Shown here: positions 10,401 to 18,913 of the stretch, in pieces
Position numbering within the stretch: the first letter of the stretch is position 1
Layout of the letters: every line of letters begins with the position of its first letter
Source of the DNA: Gammaproteobacteria bacterium
Lineage (GTDB): Bacteria > Pseudomonadota > Gammaproteobacteria > Steroidobacterales > Steroidobacteraceae
Assembly (NCBI GenBank): GCA_010027845.1
Contig: RGUL01000001.1
Span: 1-64,000, forward strand
Length of the DNA: 64,000 nucleotides
Direction of reading: 5' to 3'
The notes under the pieces: model-generated
The model's input: the letters and a program-made list of their open reading frames with translations, nothing else
Told to the model about the DNA's origin: nothing
The model's database searches: none
Program-made: the position numbers and the translations under genes

Positions 10401-10557
10401 CCGCCAGACTCACCTGCACTTGCACGGTCGGCAAGGCGATATCGGGCAAAGTGGAGATCGGCAATTGTCGTAGACCCCAAAATCCCGCGAGCGTCAGCAA
10501 GACGAACAACAGGACAGAGGGCAGCGGATGCGCGATGCCCCAACGGGAGAGATTCAA
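7495..10557 (-). CDS. RND-type multidrug efflux pump, inner-membrane subunit (HAE-1 family)
   Basis: A 1020-residue AcrB-like proton/drug antiporter with two repeats of six membrane helices and large periplasmic loops. The proton-relay acidic pair is visible in VVVGILVDDAIVEVENV (TM4), and a second-half copy is LLTGIATKNSILIVDYA. The start is TTG at 10557, which makes a TTGA overlap with the adaptor stop; the N-terminus MNLSRWGIAHPLPSVLLFVLL is typical. It works with the adjacent lipoprotein adaptor and an outer-membrane factor. No TolC gene is adjacent; a TolC-family gene lies at 20.2 kb in a different operon. Substrates are unknown. Confidence 0.93.
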   Translation of the reverse strand: MNLSRWGIAHPLPSVLLFVLLTLAGFWGLRQLPISTLPDIALPTVQVQVSLAGATPSQLETDVTRKIEDSVASIADIKKMTSAVSEGSSVTKIEFEIGRDIDQALDEVRDAVTRVRRELPADIDEPVVQRLNLIGGTLLAYSVQSKRLAPDELSWFVDDTVTKALYGVKGVGSVKRTGGVDREVRVDLRPEALQSLGVSAASVSLQLARLQAERPGGRTEVGGSEQSVRTVGIVRNAIDLENYPIYLPDGRSVRLSAIATVIDGAAMPRSAALLNEQPAIGVSVLRTRGSSEVAVGNAVRERIRKLRLEYPEVTFIEVASTVEDAEASYDSSMSMLLEGALLAVIVVWFFLRDWRATWISAIALPLSVVPTFAVMHWLGFSLNLLTLLALAVVVGILVDDAIVEVENVARHRAMGKDPMQAAVDAADEIGIAVIATSTTLAAVFVPVAFMPGVTGKFFREFGWTAAAAVLFSLLVARLLTPMLAGHFMKGEPRDTKDSKLMRRYLDLVEHALAHRWRIVWMALGVFVLSLAIIPFIPKTFVPSTDSNRALLQVELPPGARLDESLAAGREVRERLRKIPEVESIFTTIGAESGESMGGGLSFPEVRKLNLTLQFKKDRTRSTAQLEDVVRAQMRSMPGVRVSFAAAGPGDRLSLVLAGRDSEQLAVAARDLAAAIRALPGLGTVSTSAALLRPELVIRPDPARAADLGVSTVDIADAARVATSGDVRQRLAKLNLAERQVPIRVQLAESALSDKSVLGQLRVPGARGPVPLSAVADIYEASGPARIDRLDRERNVTVTAELNGRPLGDVMSKVRKLPAATNLPPGVRLMPAGDSEAFFDLFIGFALAMLAGVVAVYVVLLLLFKSASQPLVILAAVPLCGGGAFGLMLLTGSSLSLPSLIGLLLLTGIATKNSILIVDYAVLGEQAGLSRHDALIEACRKRVRPVIMTTVAMGAGMLPIALGLGADGGFRGPLGVSVIGGLVTSTALSLVVVPAAYSLVAEISERWLTPPWRRKRTEQPA

Positions 10558-11651
10558 GTGCCCTGCCCCTCGGTCACGGCGACGACGTCGCCATCACCCA
10601 AAAATCCGGCGCCGCGCACCACGACGCGATCGGCCGCAGTGACCCCGGAGCGAATCTCGAATAAATTTTGTTGGGCGCTGCCGAGCTCGATGCGGCGCTG
10701 CGCGACTCGGTTGTCGTTACCGAGTACGAAAACGTAGGGATAGCCGTCTCGAAACACGACCGACTGACGCGGCAACACCATGACGCGCGCTTTGGCCGTA
10801 CGGATGCGACCCTCGGCAAACATTCCGGCACGCAACGCGCCCGGGTCTGGCAAATCGGCATACACCAAGGCCGTGCGAGTTTTGGCATCGAGCGCGGGCG
10901 AGACTGCGCGGATGCGGCCCGCGATCGACTCGCCCGACGGACCACGCAAGGCGACCACCGCACCCGGCACGATACGCAGTAAATCGTTCTCGGCGATTTC
11001 GGCACGCCACTCGAGACGACCGCGACGAATCAAACGCAACAGCTCGGTGCCGGTCGAGACGATTTGACCGGGCTGTACGTTGCGCGCGGAGATGATGCCG
11101 TCATCGGGCGCTTGCAAGCTCGCGAACGCGAGCCGCAGACGCGTCGCGTCACGATCGGCTTCCGCCGCGAGTGCCGCTGCGGCGGTCTTCGCTCGGTTGG
11201 CGTTCAACTCGTCGAAGTTCGCCGAAGAAATCAATTTGCGCTCGAGCAAACTTTCGCCGCGGGTCGCTTGGGCGCGCGCGAGCTCGGCACTCGCCCGCGC
11301 TTGTGCGAGCGTCGCCTCCGATTGTTTGGCTTGCATCTCGAGCGTGCGCTTATCGAGTTCGAGCAGCACTTGGCCTTTACGCACTCGAGCACCGACCTCG
11401 ACGGGCACGTTCGCGACGCGCAACCCGGCGAGCTCGACACCGAGCGACATTTCTTGCCACGCGGCCACCGCGCCCGAGGCGACCGTCTCACGCTCGATCT
11501 CTTGCATCGACGGTCGCGTGGCCGTCACCGTCAACGAGGCGGGCGGCGGTTTCGGCTCGTTGCCGCGCCCGGAGCACGCCGTGAGTGCGACGAACGGCAG
11601 CGCAGCGAAAATCAGCAGACGCGAGAGTTTGGTTTCGGAACGAAAATTCAT
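10554..11651 (-). CDS. RND efflux periplasmic adaptor lipoprotein (membrane fusion protein)
   Basis: Adaptor of about 365 residues linking the RND pump to an outer-membrane channel. The start is the ATG giving MNFRSETKLSRLLIFAALPFVALTACSG, a lipoprotein signal with lipobox LTAC; the longer track ORF runs into rlmKL and is not used. The lipoyl half-motifs VNVPVEVGARVRKGQVLLELD and ISARNVQPGQIVSTG flank an Ala/Arg-rich coiled-coil hairpin (about residues 95-160). It precedes and overlaps the pump gene by TTGA. Confidence 0.9.
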   Translation of the reverse strand: MNFRSETKLSRLLIFAALPFVALTACSGRGNEPKPPPASLTVTATRPSMQEIERETVASGAVAAWQEMSLGVELAGLRVANVPVEVGARVRKGQVLLELDKRTLEMQAKQSEATLAQARASAELARAQATRGESLLERKLISSANFDELNANRAKTAAAALAAEADRDATRLRLAFASLQAPDDGIISARNVQPGQIVSTGTELLRLIRRGRLEWRAEIAENDLLRIVPGAVVALRGPSGESIAGRIRAVSPALDAKTRTALVYADLPDPGALRAGMFAEGRIRTAKARVMVLPRQSVVFRDGYPYVFVLGNDNRVAQRRIELGSAQQNLFEIRSGVTAADRVVVRGAGFLGDGDVVAVTEGQGT

Positions 11652-11683
11652 GTCGACACGATACGCACACCGGCGGATACGTG

Positions 11684-13939
11684 CTAGCGAGAACCCGCGC
11701 TCGTCCGACGATCGGCCAAGGAAATCGTCGCGCGTCGCGTGCGCGCCACCGATGCCGCCGCGCGGACCTCGAAACATCGGTGTATTTGCGGATTGCGCGC
11801 AAAATCCGGCGGAATCGTCCGCGGTCCGATGTCTTCCACCCGCCAACGCTCGGCGAGAGCGGGATCGAGCTTGAATTTTTGGGCGTTGGTCGAAAACACC
11901 AAAAGACCGTTCGGGGCGAGCACCGCCATGCAGTCGTCGATCAAACCGGCGTGATCGCGCTGCACGTCGAACACGCCGGTCATCCGCTTGCTGTTGGAGA
12001 AGGTCGGCGGATCGCAAAACACGAGATCGTATTGCTCGCCGCGGTGCGCCGCCTCGCGTAACCACTCGCGTACGTCAGCCTGCACGAGCGAGTGCCCAAC
12101 GTCGAAACCGTTCAACCGCAAATTTTGCCGCGCCCAGTCGAGATAGGTCGCCGATAAATCGACGCTGGTCGTGGCCACGGCGCCACCCGCCGCCGCGTAG
12201 ACGGTCGCGCTGCCGGTGTAGGCGAATAAATTCAAAAAGCGTGTCTCGCGTGCAGCGGTCCGCAAGCGTGCGCGGGTGACGCGATGGTCGAGAAATAAAC
12301 CGGTGTCGAGATAGGCGTCGAGGTTGACCCGAAATCGCAGCTCATTCTCGCGCACCACGTGGAAATCACCGTCGCCCTCGCGACGCTGATACTGCTCGCC
12401 GCGCTTGTGACGACGGCGCGTCCGCAAGCGGATGCTCTCGGCCGTGATGCCGGTGGCAGCGACCAACGCCGCGAGTGCTTCGCTGCGACGACGTCGCACG
12501 GCATCTTCCGGGATGTCGGCGGGCGCCTGATATTCCTGCACGACCAGCCAACGTCGGGAAGCGTCTTCGGCCGTGTAAAGATCGATCGCAAAGGCATATT
12601 CCGGCATATCGGCGTCGTAGATCCTGTGGCAGCCGACTTGCTCACGCTTCACCCAAGCGGCGAGTTGCTTGATATTTTTGGTGATGCGATTACCGAACAT
12701 CACCGCACCCGGCGTCGTCGCGAGCGCGGGGTCGATCTGCAAACCTTCGCGCGGCCGCAAATCACGCGCCGCCGACGCGCCGATTTTGATGCGCAACAAT
12801 CTGCATTCGAGTGCGCCGTTCCAAAGATTGTGGACGCGATGGGCGCGCAATCCGAGTTCGAGACCGAGCGACGGGTCGCCGGTGAGCACCGCCGCTTCCC
12901 AACCCGAGAACCGTTCGCGCAAAACGCGCCCGAGATCGGCGTGCACCGCGCGCGCTGCGCGTTGATCGCCGAGCCGTAGACCCCAAGGCGGATTCGTGCA
13001 TAGCAAACCGGTCGTCGAGTCCGCCGGCGGCGTGCACTCGCTCAACGCAGCACGTCGCCAGCGCACGAATTCGGAGACGCCCGCGTGCGAAGCACTCTCG
13101 TCCGCAAGGCGCAAGGTACGTGCATCGACGTCGCTACCGAAAAACCGTGGCTCGCACTGCCGCGCCGCTGCCAGACCCGCATCCCGCCGCGTATCGGCTG
13201 CCGCACGCACGCGCTCCCACAGCGCGGCATCATGACCGCGCCAAGCAAGAAAACCGAAGTATCGACGGCCGTGATTGGCGGCAAAACCCGTCGCCATTCT
13301 CGCCGCCTCGATAACGAACGTACCGGAGCCGCACATCGGATCGACGAAATACGCACCACCGGCCGCGAGTGTCGGCCACCCGGCGCGCAGCAAAATCCCG
13401 GCGGCGACGTTCTCACGCAGCGGGGCCTCACCGGTCGCCACCCGCCAACCACGACGATGTAGCCCCTCGCCGGCCAGATCGATCGACACCGTCACCCAAG
13501 TGCCGACCGCGTGGGCGTGCACGCGAACCGAGGGCTCCTCGGTCGCGATGCTCGGTCGCACACCGGTCGTCTCGCGCAACACATCGCAGATCGCATCTTT
13601 GAGACGCAAGGTACCGAAGTGCGTATTGACGATGGTCGGATGACGACCACTCCACTCGCAAGCGAGCGTGCCCCGCGGATCGACGTGCTGCGCCCAATCG
13701 ATCCCGCGCAACGCCGCTTGAATCGACGCATCGTCCTGCGCCTCGAACCGCGCAATTTCAAGGTGCACGCGACTTGCGACCCACGACTCGAGACAGCAGC
13801 GATAGGCGATCTCCAAAGATCCGGTGAACGAGACCGCATTACCCCGCTCGCGCAAGTCCGTCGCGCCGTACGCGAGCAATTCTTTGGCGAGCAGATCACC
13901 ACAACCACGCGGCACGCTGGCCAAAAATTGCCGGATCAT
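11684..13939 (-). CDS. rlmL: Bifunctional 23S rRNA methyltransferase (RlmK/RlmL fusion)
   Basis: A 751-residue fusion that in E. coli makes m2G2445 and m7G2069 of 23S rRNA. The N-terminal THUMP-like region leads to the first methyltransferase with FVDPMCGSGTFVIEAA and the catalytic NPPWGLRLG; the second methyltransferase has LNLFAYTGSATVYAAAGGA and VFCDPPTFSNSKRM. Length is slightly above the usual 700-740. The track start (a GTG) is replaced by ATG 13939, which makes an ATGA overlap with the exonuclease stop. It is 32 nt upstream of the RND adaptor gene. Confidence 0.93.
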   Translation of the reverse strand: MIRQFLASVPRGCGDLLAKELLAYGATDLRERGNAVSFTGSLEIAYRCCLESWVASRVHLEIARFEAQDDASIQAALRGIDWAQHVDPRGTLACEWSGRHPTIVNTHFGTLRLKDAICDVLRETTGVRPSIATEEPSVRVHAHAVGTWVTVSIDLAGEGLHRRGWRVATGEAPLRENVAAGILLRAGWPTLAAGGAYFVDPMCGSGTFVIEAARMATGFAANHGRRYFGFLAWRGHDAALWERVRAAADTRRDAGLAAARQCEPRFFGSDVDARTLRLADESASHAGVSEFVRWRRAALSECTPPADSTTGLLCTNPPWGLRLGDQRAARAVHADLGRVLRERFSGWEAAVLTGDPSLGLELGLRAHRVHNLWNGALECRLLRIKIGASAARDLRPREGLQIDPALATTPGAVMFGNRITKNIKQLAAWVKREQVGCHRIYDADMPEYAFAIDLYTAEDASRRWLVVQEYQAPADIPEDAVRRRRSEALAALVAATGITAESIRLRTRRRHKRGEQYQRREGDGDFHVVRENELRFRVNLDAYLDTGLFLDHRVTRARLRTAARETRFLNLFAYTGSATVYAAAGGAVATTSVDLSATYLDWARQNLRLNGFDVGHSLVQADVREWLREAAHRGEQYDLVFCDPPTFSNSKRMTGVFDVQRDHAGLIDDCMAVLAPNGLLVFSTNAQKFKLDPALAERWRVEDIGPRTIPPDFARNPQIHRCFEVRAAASVARTRRATISLADRRTSAGSR

Positions 13940-15318
13940 ATGGGCCACCGTTTGACGCGACGCGTGGGCTTGAGATGTCGCACGAGGATACGATAGACGT
14001 CGGCATCAAAGCCGGCACGCGGCGCCGCGAGCCCGGGCTCGTTATGCCCCGGAACGACGGTGCCCAAATATTGCCAACCGTCGATCACGTGCCAGTGCAA
14101 CACGTCCTGCGCGCTGCGCTCTTCGATCACGATCGCACCGTCGTACGGCCAGCGTCGCAGCTTCGCCGGGGCGAGCGCGAGTTTCGCGCGCAGCGCGTGT
14201 CGCGCGAGCGGCTCGGCGCCGACGCAAACGCCGTCACAACGGCCGAGCTGACGTGCGAAGCAAGAACCATCGCCCTCGCCCTCGAGACCCAATACACGCA
14301 AACACAAGCGTGCATCGCGCGCGAGCGTGGTGAGCGCAGTGCGCGCTTGGCGTGCGCTGCGATACAGGCCGAAGGCGTCACCCTCGGTCGGAATCGGCCC
14401 ATCTAAATTCACGAGCTTGGGCGCGACCGCATCGTCGGCGAAATGCCAAGTGCACACCTCGCCACCGCGCAGTCTCCGGTTGTAGACGGGCTGTAATTCG
14501 CGCACCAACTTCGACTCGAGCAGCAATGCGCCGAGTTCGCCCGCCGTTTCGGTCCAGACGATACGTCGGACTTGGCTCGCGAGCCGTTGTGATTTCGCAT
14601 CGCGGGTCGCACCCCCGAAATGCCCGAGCACACGCTCGCGAATATTGTTGGCCTTGCCGATGTAGAGCAAGGCATCGCCTTCGCCCAAAAAACGATATAC
14701 ACCAGCCGCCTCCGGCAGATCATCGACGAGATCGGCGGGAAACTGCGACGGCAGCGAAGGTCGCCGCGCGACCGCCTCGATGGCGGCGTCGAACTGCAGC
14801 GGGTCGATCGTCGCCGACAATTTTTGCCAAAATTGCGCCAGCACGTCGGCATCGGGCATGGCGCGGTGTCGCACGGGGCACTCGAGGCCGTGTCGCTCGA
14901 TCAAGGTGTCAAGGTTGTGGCGGCCCGCGTCAGGAAACAACTGGCGCGATAAGCGCACCGTGCAGGCGAGCGGCGCCGAATAAGCATGACCTGCACGACG
15001 CAGCTCGGCACGTACGAAACCGTAGTCGAAGCGTACGTTGTGCGCTACGAAACGCCGTCCGGCGAGTCGCTCAAGGACCTGCGGCGCGATACGCTCGAAC
15101 GGCGGTGCATCGGCCACCATTTCATTGGAGATACCGGTCAAATTTTGAATCGACGGCGGAATCGTGACACCGGGATTGACCAGCGAACTCCACCGCCATT
15201 CGATCCGACCATCCTGCATGCCGATGATCGCGATCTCGGTGATCCGATGCCAAGCGGGATGACCACCGGTCGTCTCGACGTCGACGAAAGCGACCGGGCC
15301 GCGCGCGGAAGCGTTCAA
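13936..15318 (-). CDS. DEDDh exonuclease fused to GIY-YIG nuclease (UvrC N-terminal/Cho-like)
   Basis: A 460-residue, two-module nuclease. Residues 1-180 are a DnaQ-type 3'-5' exonuclease: Exo I FVDVETTG, Exo II HNVRFDYGF and Exo III HRAMPDA. Around residues 200-280 is a GIY-YIG domain, AAGVYRFLGEGDALLYIGKANNIRERVLGHF, followed by a UvrC-like TAGELGALLLESKLVRELQPVYNRRLR segment. The C-terminal third (C-x6-C-x3-C-like cysteines in SCFARQLGRCDGVCVG) also resembles the UvrC/Cho middle region. The best start is TTG 15318, which makes a TTGA overlap with the aldehyde dehydrogenase stop. A DNA-repair role is inferred. Confidence 0.85.
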   Translation of the reverse strand: MNASARGPVAFVDVETTGGHPAWHRITEIAIIGMQDGRIEWRWSSLVNPGVTIPPSIQNLTGISNEMVADAPPFERIAPQVLERLAGRRFVAHNVRFDYGFVRAELRRAGHAYSAPLACTVRLSRQLFPDAGRHNLDTLIERHGLECPVRHRAMPDADVLAQFWQKLSATIDPLQFDAAIEAVARRPSLPSQFPADLVDDLPEAAGVYRFLGEGDALLYIGKANNIRERVLGHFGGATRDAKSQRLASQVRRIVWTETAGELGALLLESKLVRELQPVYNRRLRGGEVCTWHFADDAVAPKLVNLDGPIPTEGDAFGLYRSARQARTALTTLARDARLCLRVLGLEGEGDGSCFARQLGRCDGVCVGAEPLARHALRAKLALAPAKLRRWPYDGAIVIEERSAQDVLHWHVIDGWQYLGTVVPGHNEPGLAAPRAGFDADVYRILVRHLKPTRRVKRWPI

Positions 15319-16823
15319 CCGAGCTCGATCCAAGTGGTCTTAAGTTCAGTGTATTTGTCGAACGCGTGCAACGACTTGTCGCGGCCGATACCCGATTGTC
15401 GAAAACCACCGAACGGCACGGTGATGTCGTCCGCGTCGTAGCAATTCACATACACCGTGCCTGCGCGCAAGGCACGCGCCGTGCGATGCGCGCGCGTCAG
15501 ATCGCGCGTCCAAACCGCAGCGGCGAGCCCGTAGATCGAATCGTTGGCGAGCGCAATCGCTTCGTCGGCCGTCCGAAAAGTACTCGACACCAAAACCGGA
15601 CCGAAAATTTCTTCACGCGCGATGCGCATCTGTGGACGCACCGCGGTGAAGATCGTCGGCTCGACGTAATAGCCGCCCGAGGACTTGCGGACCCGTCGTC
15701 CACCGAGCGTCACGCTCGCCCCCTCGGCACGCCCGGCGTCGATATACGCGAGCACACGCTGCAGTTGCGACTCGTCGACCAACGCACCGAGTCGCGTCGC
15801 CGGATCGAGCGGATCGCCTGGCGCGAACTCTCGCGCCACCTGTGCGATACGGGCGAGCAAGTCGTCGCGGATCGATTCTTCGACCAACAAACGCGAGCCC
15901 GCAGAACACATTTCGCCTTGATTGAAAAAAATCGCCGTGGCCGCGGCGCGCGCGGCGGCATCGAGATCGGCACAATCGGCGAAGACGATATTTGCCGACT
16001 TACCACCGCATTCGAGTCCGACGCGCTTCATGTTCGATTGTCCGGCGTACTGCATCACGAGCTTGCCGGTGGCGGTCGAGCCCGTGAAGCCGATCGCATC
16101 GACGTCCATCGACGCCGCTAGCGCTTTACCCGCCGTCGGGCCGAACCCCGGCACGACGTTGAACACGCCCGGCGGCACACCCGCCTCGAGCGCAAGATCC
16201 GCAAGTCGCAGCGCGGTGTACGATGATTTCTCGGACGGCTTCAACACCAAAGAATTGCCGGCGGCGAGTACCGGCCCGATCTTCCAAGACGCCATCAACA
16301 GCGGAAAATTCCACGGGATGATCGCACCGACCACGCCGACCGGTTCACGGGTCACCGTGGCGAGCGCATCCGCTCCGGTCGGGGCAACCTCGCCGTAAAT
16401 TTTGTCGACCGCTTCGGCGTACCAGCGGATCGTCCGCACGGTCGCCGGGACATCCATTTCGAGGCTGTCGGTGATCGGTTTGCCGACGTCCAGAGTCTCG
16501 AGCAGCGCAAGCTCGTCGCGCGCGCTGGCGATCGCTTCGGCGTAGCGCAGCAAAATCTTCTTGCGAACCGCCGGACGCAGCGCAGACCAAACCCCGGAGT
16601 CGAAGGTCCGCCGCGCCACCGCGACCGCCCGGTCGATGTCGCCGGCGTCACCCGCCGCCACCTCGCCGAGCACTCGTCCATCGATCGGGCTCGACTTCGT
16701 GTACCGCGCCGCGTCCCGCAACGCCTCGCGCCGGCCGTCGATCAACGCCCGCCCGTCGGGGCGCAACTGCGCGGCCCGCTCGTGCCAAGACGACGGCTGC
16801 AGCGCGGAATCTTTGGTCGTCAT
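15315..16823 (-). CDS. puuC: Aldehyde dehydrogenase, likely gamma-glutamyl-gamma-aminobutyraldehyde dehydrogenase (PuuC-like)
   Basis: An NAD(P)-dependent aldehyde dehydrogenase of 502 residues. The start ATG 16823 gives MTTKDSALQPSSWHERAAQL; the longer track ORF adds an out-of-family extension. Motifs: PWNFPLLMASWKIGPVLAAGNSLVLKPSE (cofactor binding), GFTGSTATGK, the general-base Glu in LECGGKSANIVFAD, and the catalytic Cys in FFNQGEMCSAGSRL. The length and the opening DGRALIDGR...SPIDGR fit PuuC/AldH. The substrate call leans on puuD and potFGHI lying further down the same strand. A general betaine/aminobutyraldehyde dehydrogenase remains possible. Confidence 0.78.
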   Translation of the reverse strand: MTTKDSALQPSSWHERAAQLRPDGRALIDGRREALRDAARYTKSSPIDGRVLGEVAAGDAGDIDRAVAVARRTFDSGVWSALRPAVRKKILLRYAEAIASARDELALLETLDVGKPITDSLEMDVPATVRTIRWYAEAVDKIYGEVAPTGADALATVTREPVGVVGAIIPWNFPLLMASWKIGPVLAAGNSLVLKPSEKSSYTALRLADLALEAGVPPGVFNVVPGFGPTAGKALAASMDVDAIGFTGSTATGKLVMQYAGQSNMKRVGLECGGKSANIVFADCADLDAAARAAATAIFFNQGEMCSAGSRLLVEESIRDDLLARIAQVAREFAPGDPLDPATRLGALVDESQLQRVLAYIDAGRAEGASVTLGGRRVRKSSGGYYVEPTIFTAVRPQMRIAREEIFGPVLVSSTFRTADEAIALANDSIYGLAAAVWTRDLTRAHRTARALRAGTVYVNCYDADDITVPFGGFRQSGIGRDKSLHAFDKYTELKTTWIELG

Positions 16824-17034
16824 ACGCTGAATTGTAGCAGCGCCCCCGTCCCCGACCGCCGTGGCGCCCGAGGCCCGCGCACCGTCGCGTCGCAGCCGCG
16901 CGTCGCGCCGCACCATCACAGTGCGCAATCGCACGCAACTCTGCGTAAAATGCCGGTTGGGGGACACACAGGCGGTGGCACGGCACTTGCTGATGCACCG
17001 ATCGGAACCACCCAACCCCGAGGGACCTCAGACA

Positions 17035-17739
17035 ATGAAAAAGCATCTCGCCATCGCGGCACTCTCCATCACGGCACTGTTCGCTGGCACCGCTCGCGCA
17101 GAGCTCGGCTCCACCATCACGCTGACCAGCGATTACGACTTTCGTGGCATCACGCAAACGGCATTGAAGCCGGCGTTGCAGGCGAGCCTCGATTACACGC
17201 ACGCGTCGGGCTTCTATGCCAGCGCGTGGGGGAGCAACGTCGAATTTGGCAAGACCGCGAAGTCGAAAGTCGAACTCGACTGGATCGCGGGGTTTAAAGG
17301 CAATTTCGCCGAAGGGTTCGGCTACGACGTCGGCGTGATTCGTTATTCGTACGTGCCGACCAGTGATGATGTGGCCTACAACGAAATCTACGCAGGCGTG
17401 AACCTGCAAGCCGTGTCACTCAAATATTGGTACTCGAATAGTTTCGGCAACGTCGGCGACGCTGCGTCGTACCTCGAAGCCAATGCGACAATTCCGCTGC
17501 CGAGCGAGTTCGGCCTCGCCCTGCACGCCGGGCACAGCGCCGGTAAATACTGGGACAACAGCAACGGCCGCGGGTACACGGACTACTCGATCGGCTTCAG
17601 TAAGCCCATCGGTAAATTGACCGCCACTTTGAAGTGGGTCGACGGCTCCGACTTGCGCTCGGCCGTCAAAACTCCGGCCGACGTGGGCACATCTAAGAGC
17701 AAGGTGATCTTCCAAATCGCCACCACCGTGGGGCTCTGA
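17035..17739 (+). CDS. TorF-family putative outer-membrane porin
   Basis: A 234-residue secreted protein. The start ATG 17035 follows GAGGGA and gives the Sec signal peptide MKKHLAIAALSITALFAGTARA-E; the longer track ORF is not a plausible N-terminus. The mature sequence is rich in alternating aromatic beta-strands (TLTSDYDFRGITQT, SGFYASAWGSNVEF, VGVIRYSYVPT) and ends in a hydrophobic residue, as in the conserved TorF/TIGR02001 outer-membrane family. The transported solute is unknown. It is divergent from the aldehyde dehydrogenase across 211 nt in which no clear promoter or repeat was recognised. An acyl-CoA dehydrogenase follows 16 nt later. Confidence 0.75.
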   Translation: MKKHLAIAALSITALFAGTARAELGSTITLTSDYDFRGITQTALKPALQASLDYTHASGFYASAWGSNVEFGKTAKSKVELDWIAGFKGNFAEGFGYDVGVIRYSYVPTSDDVAYNEIYAGVNLQAVSLKYWYSNSFGNVGDAASYLEANATIPLPSEFGLALHAGHSAGKYWDNSNGRGYTDYSIGFSKPIGKLTATLKWVDGSDLRSAVKTPADVGTSKSKVIFQIATTVGL

Positions 17740-17755
17740 ACGCCGAGATCATTCG

Positions 17756-18913
17756 ATGGTCGATTTCACCCGCAGTCCGCGCGAACTCGAACTCGAGGCA
17801 CGCACCAAGCAATTCATACGCGAGGTGGTGATTCCCTTCGAGTCCGATCCGCGGCTCGCGCACGGCGTTCCCGACGAACTCGTGCGCGAGATGCGGGTTA
17901 AGGCGCGCGAGGCAGGTCTGCTCGCGCCGCAAGCGCCGGTTGAATGGGGCGGATACGGTCTCGATCATCGCGAGACCGCGACCGTATTACGCGCCGCGGG
18001 CTATTCTTTGCTCGGTCCGCTCGCGATGAACTGCGCCGCACCCGACGAAGGCAACATCCACCTACTTGATCGCGTCGCGACTCCGGCGCAGAAAGAACGA
18101 TTTTTGCAACCGCTCGCCGCGGGTACGATTCGCTCTTCGTTTTTCATGACCGAGCCGGACGGCGGCGCGGGCTCCGATCCGGACATGATGCGCACCGAGG
18201 CGACTCGCGACGGTGATCATTGGGTCGTGAACGGTCGCAAGTGGTTCATCTCGGGTGTCGACGGCGCGAACATGGGCATCATCATGGCGCGCACCGGACA
18301 ACACGCCACGATGTTCCTCACACCGCTACCGACGCCCGGCCTCACCGTCGAGCGCGTGATGCACACCGCCGATGGACTGATGCCCGGCGGACACGGCGTC
18401 GTCAAACTCGACGGGGTACGCATCCACGAATCTTTGGTGCTCGGCGAAGTGAACGAAGGCTTTCGCTACGCTCAGGTGCGGCTCGCACCCGCGCGACTCA
18501 CGCACTGCATGCGTTGGTGGGGCGCCGCGCGCCGCGCGCAAGACATCGCAACCGCCTACGCCACGCGACGCGTCGCGTTCGGCAAGCCATTGATCGACCA
18601 CGAAGGTGTCGGCTTCATGCTGGCACGCAACGAAATCGAGTTGCGACAGGCGGAGCTCATGATCGACTACGTCGCGTGGACGCTCGATCAAGGCAGTCGT
18701 GCCTCGACCGATTCGAGCATGGCCAAATATTCGGTCTCGGAATCTTTATTCCAGATCGTCGATCGCTGCGTGCAGGTGCTCGGCGGCCAGGGCATCGTCG
18801 ACGAGACTCAGGTGTCGATGATTTGGCGCGAGATTCGCGCCTTCCGAGTCTACGACGGCCCCTCTGAAGTGCACCTCTACTCGCTCGCCCGCCGCCTCAA
18901 GCGACACGGCTAA
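17756..18913 (+). CDS. Acyl-CoA dehydrogenase family protein
   Basis: A 385-residue FAD-dependent acyl-CoA dehydrogenase. Visible features are the FAD/substrate-binding stretch FFMTEPDGGAGSDPDMMRTEATRDGDHWVVNGRKWFISG (family consensus TEP-GSD---TxA--DGDxYVxNGxKxxI), the helical C-terminal domain with YATRRVAFGKPLIDHEGV, and VQVLGGQGIVDETQVSMIWREIRAFRVYDGPSEVH near the end. Substrate chain length cannot be read from sequence. The gene follows the porin by 16 nt and its last 4 nt overlap the convergent multicopper oxidase gene. Confidence 0.88.
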   Translation: MVDFTRSPRELELEARTKQFIREVVIPFESDPRLAHGVPDELVREMRVKAREAGLLAPQAPVEWGGYGLDHRETATVLRAAGYSLLGPLAMNCAAPDEGNIHLLDRVATPAQKERFLQPLAAGTIRSSFFMTEPDGGAGSDPDMMRTEATRDGDHWVVNGRKWFISGVDGANMGIIMARTGQHATMFLTPLPTPGLTVERVMHTADGLMPGGHGVVKLDGVRIHESLVLGEVNEGFRYAQVRLAPARLTHCMRWWGAARRAQDIATAYATRRVAFGKPLIDHEGVGFMLARNEIELRQAELMIDYVAWTLDQGSRASTDSSMAKYSVSESLFQIVDRCVQVLGGQGIVDETQVSMIWREIRAFRVYDGPSEVHLYSLARRLKRHG

